19,463 nt of DNA. Origin: CAINEC01 sp046052065 (lineage in GTDB: Bacteria; Bacteroidota; Bacteroidia; AKYH767-A; OLB10). Position numbers and translations under genes: made by a program. The stretch covers positions 1 through 19,463 of the forward strand of contig JBJOND010000058.1 of assembly GCA_046052065.1 (NCBI GenBank), read 5' to 3'. The notes under the pieces are model-generated. The model was not told the DNA's origin. It made no database searches and saw only the letters and a program-made list of their open reading frames with translations. The first letter of the stretch is position 1, and every line of letters begins with the position of its first letter. Shown here piece by piece: positions 6,352-14,604 of this stretch.

Positions 6352-7185
6352 ATGGCTATGAGAAAAGCGCGTGTTCTTTTTATTTCGAGTGAAATATATC
6401 CTTATCTGGAAATGACTGAGCAAGGTAAAATGGCGAGGTTTTTACCGCAGGGGATTCAGGACAGAGGTAAAGAGATTCGCACCTTTATGCCGCGATTCGG
6501 AAATATCAATGAAAGACGAAATCAGTTACATGAGGTTATTCGACTTTCGGGGATGAATCTGATAATAGACGATACTGACCATCCGCTAATTATTAAAGTT
6601 GCTTCAATTCAGGCAGCGCGCATGCAGGTGTACTTCATCGATAATGAAGAGTACTTCCAACGTAAGCGTACGATACGTGATGCAGATGGCTCATTCTTTA
6701 ACGATAACGACGACCGTTCTATCTTTTTTGCGAGAGGTGTTTTAGAAACAGTTAAAAAATTAGGATGGTCTCCTGATATTATTCATTGTCATGGCTGGAT
6801 GACAGCATTGGTACCTTTGTTTATTAAAACAAGCTACAAAGACGATCCAATGTTTAGCGCTAGCAAGATTGTTTACTCGATTCATGATGACGCATTTCCA
6901 GAATCCTTCAACAAGAACTTCGCGAAGAAGACCTTAATGGATGGTTTAACAGATGCTGATGTGAAGGATATTAAAGATCCAAACTATGTTTCGTTAACTA
7001 AACTAGCAATGAATTGGTCGGATGCGGTTATCCAATCATCTCCAAACATCCATCCTGATGTTGAGGCTGCATTCAAGAAATTATCGAAACCAACTTTAGG
7101 GTATAAAAACCCTGAGGAATATGTGGAAGCATACGATAATTTCTATGACGAAGCGCTGATTGAAGAATCAGTGTTGGCAGAGTAA
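6352..7185 (+). CDS. GT5 N-domain (glycogen/starch synthase-like) protein, catalytically doubtful
   Basis: A 277-aa protein matching only the N-terminal Rossmann domain of GT5 glycogen synthases. ARVLFISSEIYPYLE (residues 6-20) aligns with the GlgA start, and DIIHCHGWMTAL (142-153) with the DvvHaHDW region. The C-terminal GT-B domain that supplies much of the nucleotide-sugar site is absent; the protein ends in an acidic tail (residues about 255-277). The KTGGL motif, whose lysine contacts ADP-glucose, is replaced by EMTEQ at residues 20-24. Full-length enzymes are near 480 aa. A glycogen synthase activity is therefore unlikely, and a regulatory or structural role is possible. It is followed after 44 bp by the DUF4270 gene and then glmS, an order I recall from other Bacteroidota, which suggests a conserved function near cell-envelope precursor supply. 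Confidence 0.82.
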   Translation: MAMRKARVLFISSEIYPYLEMTEQGKMARFLPQGIQDRGKEIRTFMPRFGNINERRNQLHEVIRLSGMNLIIDDTDHPLIIKVASIQAARMQVYFIDNEEYFQRKRTIRDADGSFFNDNDDRSIFFARGVLETVKKLGWSPDIIHCHGWMTALVPLFIKTSYKDDPMFSASKIVYSIHDDAFPESFNKNFAKKTLMDGLTDADVKDIKDPNYVSLTKLAMNWSDAVIQSSPNIHPDVEAAFKKLSKPTLGYKNPEEYVEAYDNFYDEALIEESVLAE

Positions 7186-7229
7186 TCTAATTCCTACGGA
7201 TTATTGCAAATTTCAATTACTTTCGTGGC

Positions 7230-8525
7230 ATGTTAAAGTTGTCTGCACGCTGGGTTGTTCCGGTACTATTTTTACTTTCCTTCGTTTTGCATTCTTGTAA
7301 TGATCCTGAAGTAATTGGATTGGAACTACAAGATGCTTCTGTACAACCTGGACTTTCCATTACTGATACTTTTACTATTAATACCTATACTGTAGAGGAA
7401 GATTCATTAGTTGTTTGGGGCCCATTGAAAAATTTATTAGAGGCGCCAACACTTTTTGCCGGAAGTATAGATGATCCTTATGTTGGAAAAACATTTGCAG
7501 GATTTGTATCGCAAATGAGAATAGGAAATACATTGTCCGCTACTACATTTGATGTATCAACTCCCGATTCAATCATTTTAAGTTTTAATTATAAATCGAT
7601 TGTGGGCGATTCGAATGCAACGCATCACATTTCAGTTTATGAATTGAAAGAAGATTTATTTCAGGATAGCACTTATTATTCGCAACGTACATTTGCAAAA
7701 GGCGATTTATTAGGACATGCGGATTTAATCCCTAATTTGAAAGATTCAAGTGTGGTTGGAGCAATAAAAACGGTTCCTCAATTACGTATTGCGCTTGATA
7801 CGGCTTTTGCAGGTAAGTTAATGCGCGAATGCCAAACAAATACAGCCAACTTTGCGAGTAACACTGCTTTCTTATCTTATTTTAAAGGAATTGTGATTGT
7901 TGATAGCGCCGATGGAGTTGGTAGTATTGTTACGCTTCCTTCAACAAGTTTGTATCATCGCATGACGATTTATTTTTCTGGTAACAAAAGCTATCAATTT
8001 CAAATTGATATAAGTGCTGTTCGTTTTAGTAATTTTAAACACGAACGCTTAGCATTCAACAACGATAATATTCCTGATAATACGTTAGTGGTACAATCGA
8101 TGGGCGGATTAAAAGACAGTATTTATATTCCTTATTTGAAAAATTTGTATGATTCGGGAAGGGTTTCAATAAACAAAGCAGAGCTTGTAATCAAAATGAA
8201 TGCTGCTGGTAATACTTCAGGATTTAAAAATCATGATAACCTTTTGATTTTTGGAAGTGATTCAGTCGGAAAAAATACTTCTATTCTTGATGCCTTCGAA
8301 TCTTCATCGTATTATGGAGGTGCTTATGATATTGCTACTGGCGAATATCGTTTCAATATTGCTCGCTATGTTCAAAATATAGTGAAGGGAATGAATGAGA
8401 ATGGGAAAACAGATTATGGATTGTTTATTGCGCCAGGCGGTAATACATCCAATGCACAAAGAACCGTGCTGCAAGGTGGTTCTTCAATGAAATTAATTGT
8501 TACTTATACAAAGATAAATCCATAA
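7230..8525 (+). CDS. DUF4270 family lipoprotein
   Basis: A 431-aa predicted lipoprotein. Residues 1-22 are a basic then hydrophobic signal peptide ending in LHSC, with Cys23 as the lipidated residue; the His at -2 is atypical. After the cysteine comes NDPEVIGLELQ, the opening typical of DUF4270 proteins, which are restricted to Bacteroidota. The rest is beta-rich with no further membrane segment, ending in a strand-like MKLIVTYTKI. It is expected at the periplasmic or outer face of the outer membrane. Its function is unknown in the family. The gene starts 44 bp after the GT5-like gene and ends 3 bp before glmS, so co-transcription is likely. A TACTTTCG element at 7218-7225 (one mismatch to consensus) lies right against the ATG and could be a weak internal promoter. 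Confidence 0.85.
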   Translation: MLKLSARWVVPVLFLLSFVLHSCNDPEVIGLELQDASVQPGLSITDTFTINTYTVEEDSLVVWGPLKNLLEAPTLFAGSIDDPYVGKTFAGFVSQMRIGNTLSATTFDVSTPDSIILSFNYKSIVGDSNATHHISVYELKEDLFQDSTYYSQRTFAKGDLLGHADLIPNLKDSSVVGAIKTVPQLRIALDTAFAGKLMRECQTNTANFASNTAFLSYFKGIVIVDSADGVGSIVTLPSTSLYHRMTIYFSGNKSYQFQIDISAVRFSNFKHERLAFNNDNIPDNTLVVQSMGGLKDSIYIPYLKNLYDSGRVSINKAELVIKMNAAGNTSGFKNHDNLLIFGSDSVGKNTSILDAFESSSYYGGAYDIATGEYRFNIARYVQNIVKGMNENGKTDYGLFIAPGGNTSNAQRTVLQGGSSMKLIVTYTKINP

Positions 8526-8528
8526 ACT

Positions 8529-10364
8529 ATGTGTGGAATTGTTGCTTATATCGGAAAGCGTGAGGCTTATCCAATCTTGATTAAAGGTCTTCAACGACTA
8601 GAATACCGTGGTTATGATAGTGCAGGTGTTGCATTACTTAACAATGGATTGAATGTATTTAAGAAGGCTGGTAAGGTGAGTGATCTTTCTGAATTCACGA
8701 AAGATAAAAATGTAGAAGGAAATGTTGGTATGGGACATACGCGTTGGGCAACGCATGGTGAGCCGAATGATCGTAATGCACATCCGCATTATTCGCAAAC
8801 ACAAAATTTAGCCATCATCCATAATGGAATTATTGAAAATTATTCTTCTATCAAAGCAGAGTTAATTCTAGAAGGCCATGTTTTTCATAGCGATACCGAT
8901 ACAGAAGTACTTATTCATTTAATTGAAGAAATTCAATTACGTGAAAAGGTGAGTATTGAAGAAGCCGTTCGTTTAGCTTTGGGAGAAGTTGTTGGTGCCT
9001 ATGCAATTGTTGTTTTATCTCGTAACGAACCAAATAAAATGATTGCTGCCCGTAAGGGTAGTCCGATAGTAGTTGGTATTGGGGTAGATGAGTTTTTTGT
9101 TGCCTCGGATGCAACGCCTATTGTTGAATACACAAAGAATGTTGCATACCTAAATGATGGTGAAGTTGCTATTATGGATAATGGCGTGTTAACGGTTAAA
9201 ACAATCGGTAACGAAATTAAAACGCCTTATATTCAAGAGCTCGAATTAAAATTAGAAGCGTTAGAGAAAGGTGGATACGAGCATTTCATGATGAAAGAAA
9301 TTTATGAGCAGCCTCGTTCTATCAATGATAGTATGCGTGGTCGTTTTGATGCGAAGAGCGGCGCTATCAAGTTAGGAGGTATCAGTGAGTTTGAGAAAAA
9401 ACTAACTAACGCAAAACGTATTATCATTGCTGCTTGTGGTACATCATGGCATGCAGGATTAGTTGCTGAATATTTGATAGAAGATTTAGCACGTATTCCA
9501 GTAGAGGTAGAGTATGCTTCTGAATTCCGTTACCGTAATCCGGTAATTTTTGAAGATGATGTATTAATTGCAATTTCTCAAAGTGGTGAAACTGCTGATA
9601 CGCTTGCTGCAGTTGAATTGGCTAAATCAAAAGGTGCAACTATTTTCGGAGTGTGTAATGTTGTTGGGTCAAGTATTCCACGTGCTACTCACGCTGGTGC
9701 CTATACGCACGCAGGACCAGAAATTGGTGTTGCATCTACAAAAGCATTTACAGCACAGGTAACAGTATTAACGTTAATGGCATTGCAAATTGCACATCGC
9801 CGTGGTACTATAACGGAATCGCGTTTCCGTCAGATTTTAAATGAACTGGAAACTATCCCGGCGAAAGTTGAGAAAGCATTGAAGTGTAATGAACAAGCAA
9901 GAGAAATTGCAGCTCAATATAAAGATGCACGTAACTTTTTATACTTAGGTCGTGGTTACGGATTCCCGGTAGCGTTAGAAGGAGCTTTGAAACTAAAAGA
10001 GATTTCTTACATTCATGCCGAAGGATATCCTGCAGCAGAAATGAAGCATGGACCAATTGCATTAATCGATGAGGAGATGCCAGTTGTTGTTATTGCAACC
10101 AAGCATGGTTCTTACGAGAAAGTAGTTAGCAATATTCAAGAGGTAAAAGCTCGTAAAGGAAAAATTATAGCAATCGTGACAGAAGGAGATGAAGAAGTGA
10201 AGAAGATGTCGGATTATGTAATTGAAATTCCTGAGACAGATGAAATTCTTGTTCCTCTAGTTAGTGTTGTTCCATTACAACTTTTAGCCTATCATATTGC
10301 TGTTATGCGCGGATGTAATGTTGATCAGCCACGTAATTTAGCGAAGAGCGTTACCGTAGAATAA
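8529..10364 (+). CDS. glmS: glutamine-fructose-6-phosphate aminotransferase (isomerizing)
   Basis: A 611-aa enzyme that makes glucosamine-6-phosphate from fructose-6-phosphate and glutamine, the first step to UDP-GlcNAc for peptidoglycan, lipid A and surface glycans. Residues 1 to about 220 are the class II glutaminase domain: MCGIVAYIG with the nucleophile Cys2, HTRWATHGEP, NGIIENY and SDTDTE. Two SIS sugar-isomerase domains follow, the first with AACGTSWHAG, SQSGETADT and ASTKAFTAQ, the second with LGRGYGFPVALEGALKLKE and EGYPAAEMKHGP. The C-terminal tail NLAKSVTVE is the conserved end that reaches the active site. Length and motifs are complete. It starts 3 bp after the DUF4270 gene, so it is probably expressed from the promoter near 6300. 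No glmS ribozyme is possible in this gap. Confidence 0.97.
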   Translation: MCGIVAYIGKREAYPILIKGLQRLEYRGYDSAGVALLNNGLNVFKKAGKVSDLSEFTKDKNVEGNVGMGHTRWATHGEPNDRNAHPHYSQTQNLAIIHNGIIENYSSIKAELILEGHVFHSDTDTEVLIHLIEEIQLREKVSIEEAVRLALGEVVGAYAIVVLSRNEPNKMIAARKGSPIVVGIGVDEFFVASDATPIVEYTKNVAYLNDGEVAIMDNGVLTVKTIGNEIKTPYIQELELKLEALEKGGYEHFMMKEIYEQPRSINDSMRGRFDAKSGAIKLGGISEFEKKLTNAKRIIIAACGTSWHAGLVAEYLIEDLARIPVEVEYASEFRYRNPVIFEDDVLIAISQSGETADTLAAVELAKSKGATIFGVCNVVGSSIPRATHAGAYTHAGPEIGVASTKAFTAQVTVLTLMALQIAHRRGTITESRFRQILNELETIPAKVEKALKCNEQAREIAAQYKDARNFLYLGRGYGFPVALEGALKLKEISYIHAEGYPAAEMKHGPIALIDEEMPVVVIATKHGSYEKVVSNIQEVKARKGKIIAIVTEGDEEVKKMSDYVIEIPETDEILVPLVSVVPLQLLAYHIAVMRGCNVDQPRNLAKSVTVE

Positions 10365-10371
10365 CAGTCGA

Positions 10372-10393
10372 AATAAAAGATTATCGTTTTATT
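10372..10393. terminator. weak AT-rich bidirectional terminator between convergent operons
   Basis: AATAAAA (10372-10378) and TTTTATT (10387-10393) form a 7-bp perfect inverted repeat around an 8-base loop, in the 24-bp gap between the glmS stop and the stop of the convergent membrane-TPR gene; the right arm overlaps that stop codon. The stem is only AT, so its strength is doubtful, but the placement fits a shared terminator. Confidence 0.35.
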
Positions 10394-12257
10394 GCTTATT
10401 TGCAGTTTCTTTCAACTTTGAAAATGCAAATTCGCGATTAGATGCTGCAGATTTATTTTGCGGATCTATCTCAAGTGTCTTTGTAAAATCATCAGCAGCT
10501 AACTCCCATTCATTCATACCACCATATGCTAATCCGCGATTGTAGTATAAGTTTGAATTGTCGGGCGTTGTTGAAATAGCTTTAGAAAAATCTGTAATTG
10601 CTTCTTTCCACATTTTTTTACTGGAATAAATCAACCCACGGTTGTAGTATAGCTCTGGTCTTTGCAAATACTTAAGCGCATTTGTATAATCTATTAAAGC
10701 GTTATCCTGATCATTTAAATAATAGTAACAAACCCCACGGCCGTAATAAGCATCAGCATAAGTGGAGTCAACTTTAATAGCCATCGAATAATTCTCCATC
10801 GATTTTTCTTTTTGTCCTAATGCCCAATACGCGATACCTAAATTACTATATGCTGCAGCGTGATAATTAGGTTCTAATCTGTTTACATTATTAAAATTGT
10901 AAATCGCTTTATCCCATTGCTGTTTATTACCATAAGCATACCCTAAATTTAAAAAAGGTCTTACTTTATTTGGTGCTTTAATGTTCGCATCCGTCCATAA
11001 GCTTATTTCATCTTTCCAGACTTTGTTGCGCTGGATCGTAAGTAATGAGTAGCTTCCAATTATAAACACAAATAGGGCAGTGGTTAATCCTTTGTTTCTT
11101 GAATAGATATATTGATAGATTATGCAGCTTACTATTAAAAAGAATCCAAACGAAGGCAGATATGTTCTATGTTCAAATATTAAATCGGTAATAGGAATAA
11201 TACTAGATTCAATCGATATAGTTAAGAAAAACCAAATAATTCCAAATGAAACAATTCTGTTTTTGTTGAAAAGGTAGATGGCCAAAGCAACTAACGAAAC
11301 CAAAAATAAACCACTTAACAATGTAGTCAACTCAAATAAATTGCTCATTAATTTTACATCATGATCTATGTTCTGATTAATAGGTAAAATTAAAAGTTGT
11401 ATGTACTTAACAATAACACTTAACTGTGTAATGAAATAGTTGGAAGATGTAATTGTTTCTCGATTAAGACTAGAAGGCGCAATTGGATTAAAAATGCTAA
11501 ATGAAAATATGGATAACGTAATTGCAATAAATGCAATAGTTCCTAAGAGGGCAAATACAATTTTTTTGTCTTTAAAATCAATTACAAGATTTTTAGTTGT
11601 AAAAAAGAAAATTTCAATTAGAGCTATTGCAAGCGGAAGTGTGTAAGCATTTTCTTTAGTTAAAAACGCAAATAGCGCTGAAATTGCTGCCAGCAAATAA
11701 TACAACACAGCTTTTTCTTTGTTCAATCTTCCTTTTAAATAAAATCCAATTGATAATAAATAAAACATAGCAACCATTGAAGCCATGCGTTGTACTATAT
11801 AAGTAACTGCGCTTGTTGCTAGCGGATGAGAAACAAACATTAATGCAGTTATTAATGCAATGGTTGTTTGATGCTTTGCTAGCGGATAATCTTTTAAAAC
11901 AGGCGATTTGAATAGCATCCTTATAACCCAGAACACTAAGCATGATGTAATCAAATGTATTAGGATATTTAACAAATGATAACTGCCAACATTGTATTTA
12001 CTAAAATGATAGTTAATGGCAAAGGTGTAAACAGGAACAATTCGAGATTTATTACTTTCCCACATTCCTTTTATGTTAGAAATATTTCTGATACTCTCAT
12101 TGTTAGTGATATTGTGTTTATCATCAAATTGAAAAGAGCAATCGTGAGAATTAGAGTAAATAAATAGTCCAAGTAAAATAATAGCTATTAAACCTATCCA
12201 TATTAAAACTGAATTTTCATTCGTTTTTTGAATTGTTTTTTCTTTATTTTTCTTCAT
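10389..12257 (-). CDS. TMTC-like multi-pass membrane protein with C-terminal TPRs
   Basis: A 622-aa protein. The first hydrophobic segment (residues about 18-35) is followed by a polar loop with FDDKHNITNNESIRN, Asp45-Asp46 sitting where GT-C enzymes keep catalytic acidic residues, then VPVYTFAINYHF and YHLLNILIHL. Around ten further membrane segments run to about residue 430. Then come RNKVWKDEISLW and five to six TPRs of 33-35 residues (about 455-622), with repeated YYNRGL-Y and A-x-x-D-(F/Y) positions. This order is that of TMTC proteins, GT-C glycosyltransferases that in animals O-mannosylate extracellular proteins. Bacterial relatives are mostly uncharacterised. It is the last gene of the glycan operon and may transfer a lipid-linked sugar to protein or glycan at the periplasmic face. 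Membrane topology and TPRs are clear; the transferase role is inference. Confidence 0.75.
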   Translation of the reverse strand: MKKNKEKTIQKTNENSVLIWIGLIAIILLGLFIYSNSHDCSFQFDDKHNITNNESIRNISNIKGMWESNKSRIVPVYTFAINYHFSKYNVGSYHLLNILIHLITSCLVFWVIRMLFKSPVLKDYPLAKHQTTIALITALMFVSHPLATSAVTYIVQRMASMVAMFYLLSIGFYLKGRLNKEKAVLYYLLAAISALFAFLTKENAYTLPLAIALIEIFFFTTKNLVIDFKDKKIVFALLGTIAFIAITLSIFSFSIFNPIAPSSLNRETITSSNYFITQLSVIVKYIQLLILPINQNIDHDVKLMSNLFELTTLLSGLFLVSLVALAIYLFNKNRIVSFGIIWFFLTISIESSIIPITDLIFEHRTYLPSFGFFLIVSCIIYQYIYSRNKGLTTALFVFIIGSYSLLTIQRNKVWKDEISLWTDANIKAPNKVRPFLNLGYAYGNKQQWDKAIYNFNNVNRLEPNYHAAAYSNLGIAYWALGQKEKSMENYSMAIKVDSTYADAYYGRGVCYYYLNDQDNALIDYTNALKYLQRPELYYNRGLIYSSKKMWKEAITDFSKAISTTPDNSNLYYNRGLAYGGMNEWELAADDFTKTLEIDPQNKSAASNREFAFSKLKETANKQ

Positions 12258-12293
12258 GTTACAAATAATTATTCTTGACTAAACGATTGTAAT

Positions 12294-13460
12294 TTATTTA
12301 AGGTTAATCATCGCTTCGTGAAACTTTTTCCCTATTAATACAGGACTATTCTTTTCATTAATATCGCGCATTGCATTTGTTAATAGCAAATCGGTATTAT
12401 AGCTTTCAGTAAATAAATTGTCTAGCTTTCCCGCGAGGTGATTAACATCTTTACACTTAAATAAAAATCCGTTTTTGCCATCTTCTACAATATCAGAATT
12501 AGGAGATAAATCAGATGCTAAAACTATTTTAGGAAAACTCATTGCCATTAATAAAACGCCACTTTGGTAGATAAAACGATAAGGCAGAATTACTGCTTTA
12601 CAAATTGCGAATAACACATCTCTTTCTTCATCAGTTATATGTCGGATAATAGGAATAACTTTTTCTGTTAATGCATGTTCTTTGATAATTGCTTCATATT
12701 TATCCCAATCTTCAAATCGTAATTTCCCTGCTATTATTAGTTTGTAATTACTTTTCGTTTCAGCAGCAGCTTTTAAAAGTATATCAACCCCTTTTGCTTT
12801 TTTAATTTGCCCAAAAAATAATAATAGTTCTTCACCATTTTTAAGTGCATCAGCAATTTGAGGAGAAAGCTTATTGATAAGGGTATTGTTGTTTTTTAAA
12901 CTTGCTACTTTGTTCTTGTCGTCATGATATTCGTCAAATAGCTGAATAAAATTTACATGAGGAATAATAGCTGTTCTTTGTAATGATTTTTCAGAAATGA
13001 TTTTAGCAATTTCCTCTTTGCAGAAATTATTATGTACCACTCGTTGATTAGGTAATTTATCTACCACCCATTTTTTTATTAAAGGAGAAGTTGTAAACTC
13101 TAAACTTTCAATATCATGTACAATAGTTAAAACTTTAACGCCTAATAGTCGTGCAGCAAGTAATGTAATTAAATCAAAGCTGTTCGGACTGAATATATGG
13201 AAGATTAACCAATGTACTCCTGATACTTTTGCGTTAATCATACTTGCAAAGAAACCAGTGAAGGTGCTAATAACCGATTTTAATTTGCCAACACCGACAT
13301 TATCAAAGTACTTTTTATATTTTACGTGTGGTTCATTGCAATCAAAATTAGAATACAAGTAACATTCATCACCTGCAGCGATTAGTCCGCGTAATAGCGA
13401 AATATCATAGTGATCAATACCAGCTTTACTTCCAACTTTATCTATGATTGCTACTTTCAT
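12294..13460 (-). CDS. glycosyltransferase family 4
   Basis: A 388-aa GT-B enzyme without a signal peptide or membrane segment, so probably cytoplasmic and peripheral. The N-terminal Rossmann half begins MKVAIIDKVG and includes the acceptor-side VLTIVHDIESLEF. The donor half shows LLLFFGQIKKAKGVDILLKA, YKLIIAGKL, VILPYRFIYQSGVLLMAMSF and VEDGKNGFLF, the usual GT4 sequence signposts. At the position where many GT4 enzymes have an E-x7-E motif it has QSGVLLMA, a variant I recall from other GT4 lineages. It would add a sugar from a nucleotide donor to the lipid-linked repeat unit. Donor and acceptor cannot be read from sequence. It is separated by 4 bp from the GH5-like gene and by 36 bp from the membrane-TPR gene. 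Confidence 0.85.
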   Translation of the reverse strand: MKVAIIDKVGSKAGIDHYDISLLRGLIAAGDECYLYSNFDCNEPHVKYKKYFDNVGVGKLKSVISTFTGFFASMINAKVSGVHWLIFHIFSPNSFDLITLLAARLLGVKVLTIVHDIESLEFTTSPLIKKWVVDKLPNQRVVHNNFCKEEIAKIISEKSLQRTAIIPHVNFIQLFDEYHDDKNKVASLKNNNTLINKLSPQIADALKNGEELLLFFGQIKKAKGVDILLKAAAETKSNYKLIIAGKLRFEDWDKYEAIIKEHALTEKVIPIIRHITDEERDVLFAICKAVILPYRFIYQSGVLLMAMSFPKIVLASDLSPNSDIVEDGKNGFLFKCKDVNHLAGKLDNLFTESYNTDLLLTNAMRDINEKNSPVLIGKKFHEAMINLK

Positions 13461-13464
13461 TTTG

Positions 13465-14604
13465 TTATTTTTTAAATCCCTTTGAAGTTAAATATTTCCA
13501 AATTTCGGATTCACGTCCTTTATTTTCTAATGTCCAATCTTTGTAATTGTCTTTTGGATTTTTTACTTCCATGTAAGGATTCCAGAAATCATAATCAGGT
13601 TGGTAAGCAAAATAAGCCCATCCCCATTTATTATCATTCATTATTTCAATAACATCTTTCACCCACTGATTACAATTTGGCGCCCAGCGCACAGACTGAA
13701 ACTCTCCAATAAATATGGGATAGCCTGTTTTTGTTTCAAATGTTTTAAGCGCATTAAATGATTTAATCAGGGCGTTTTTATCCCAATTTTTACCAGCAAT
13801 GACTCCAGGATAATTAATTCCTCTTGGTCTTTTCTTAATTCCTTGATGAGTGTATTGTTGAGGTAAATACTGATGTGCACCATAAATCAATTTTTCATCC
13901 TTAATATTGAATCCTTTGAATCCAATATAATTTAGTGGCTTCCCATAAGGGCCAGGAGTTAATAGGAAGTATCTAACGTTATCGTATTTACGAATTATTT
14001 TTAATGTTTTGCTAAAAAATTCTTCTAATCGAGGAGGATTGCTTGCACTCGAAAGTTCATCACCACCAATTGCTGGTTCACTCATAAATTCATACGCACA
14101 TAATTCATTTCCTCTGTTCTTGTATCTTTTGCATATGATGTCTATCTGAGCGTAAGCACTATCGAGATATTTGTTCCCTTGCCAGAATTCATCCGACTTA
14201 TCATCAACAGGATCGTTAGGGTCCAATACAAACATATTATAAGCAATCATGGCTGTGATGTTCTGCTTTTTACATTCATCAAGAATTCTATCTGTCCATA
14301 AAAGCTCATTGTAAAATGCATCTATAGGTGATATCTTACCATTGTCTGTGCGTTTACATGGTTTTAGTTGTATGCGAACAAAGTTAGCACCTGCTTCTTT
14401 TAAAACTGCAATATCTCTATAGTCAGATTTACCAGATTGAACCGATACACCTTTCCATGGCCATCCAACAGGATATTTTTTTGAAATTGCTTTAACATAT
14501 TCAGTATTACAAACTTTGTTTTGTTTTATAATTTTAAAACCTAACACAATTAGTACTGATAATGTAAACAGACCAACTAAGAAAAATATTTTTTTGTTTT
14601 GCAT
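13465..14604 (-). CDS. membrane-anchored GH5-like glycoside hydrolase
   Basis: A 379-aa protein with an N-terminal hydrophobic segment (residues about 6-24) and no obvious cleavage site, so a signal anchor facing the periplasm is likely. The rest looks like a GH5-type TIM barrel: WKGVSVQSG near residue 50, ANFVRIQLKP at 73-82, YEFMSEPAIG with the putative acid/base Glu176, YGAHQYLP with His244 and Tyr246, IFIGEF with the putative nucleophile Glu301, and WGWAYFAYQ at 327-335. GH5 enzymes usually have Asn before the acid/base; here it is Ser175. The family includes cellulases and mannanases. Inside a glycan-assembly operon such a hydrolase may trim or release the polymer, as glycanases do in several exopolysaccharide systems. 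It lies directly between the GT4 gene and a sulfotransferase gene (stop and start abut). Confidence 0.8.
   Translation of the reverse strand: MQNKKIFFLVGLFTLSVLIVLGFKIIKQNKVCNTEYVKAISKKYPVGWPWKGVSVQSGKSDYRDIAVLKEAGANFVRIQLKPCKRTDNGKISPIDAFYNELLWTDRILDECKKQNITAMIAYNMFVLDPNDPVDDKSDEFWQGNKYLDSAYAQIDIICKRYKNRGNELCAYEFMSEPAIGGDELSSASNPPRLEEFFSKTLKIIRKYDNVRYFLLTPGPYGKPLNYIGFKGFNIKDEKLIYGAHQYLPQQYTHQGIKKRPRGINYPGVIAGKNWDKNALIKSFNALKTFETKTGYPIFIGEFQSVRWAPNCNQWVKDVIEIMNDNKWGWAYFAYQPDYDFWNPYMEVKNPKDNYKDWTLENKGRESEIWKYLTSKGFKK

Noticed and set aside
6352..7185. Reading the GT5-like gene as a truncated glycogen synthase pseudogene
   Set aside because: The frame is intact with its own strong promoter, no C-domain remnant is visible downstream, and single-domain versions beside DUF4270 and glmS are familiar in Bacteroidota.
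8526..8528. glmS ribozyme upstream of glmS
   Set aside because: Only 3 bp separate glmS from the preceding gene, so there is no room for a ribozyme leader.
8911..10062. Short frames inside glmS (minus 8911-9114, plus 9568-9762, minus 9853-10062)
   Set aside because: All fall within the well-conserved glmS coding sequence and encode low-complexity, domain-free peptides.
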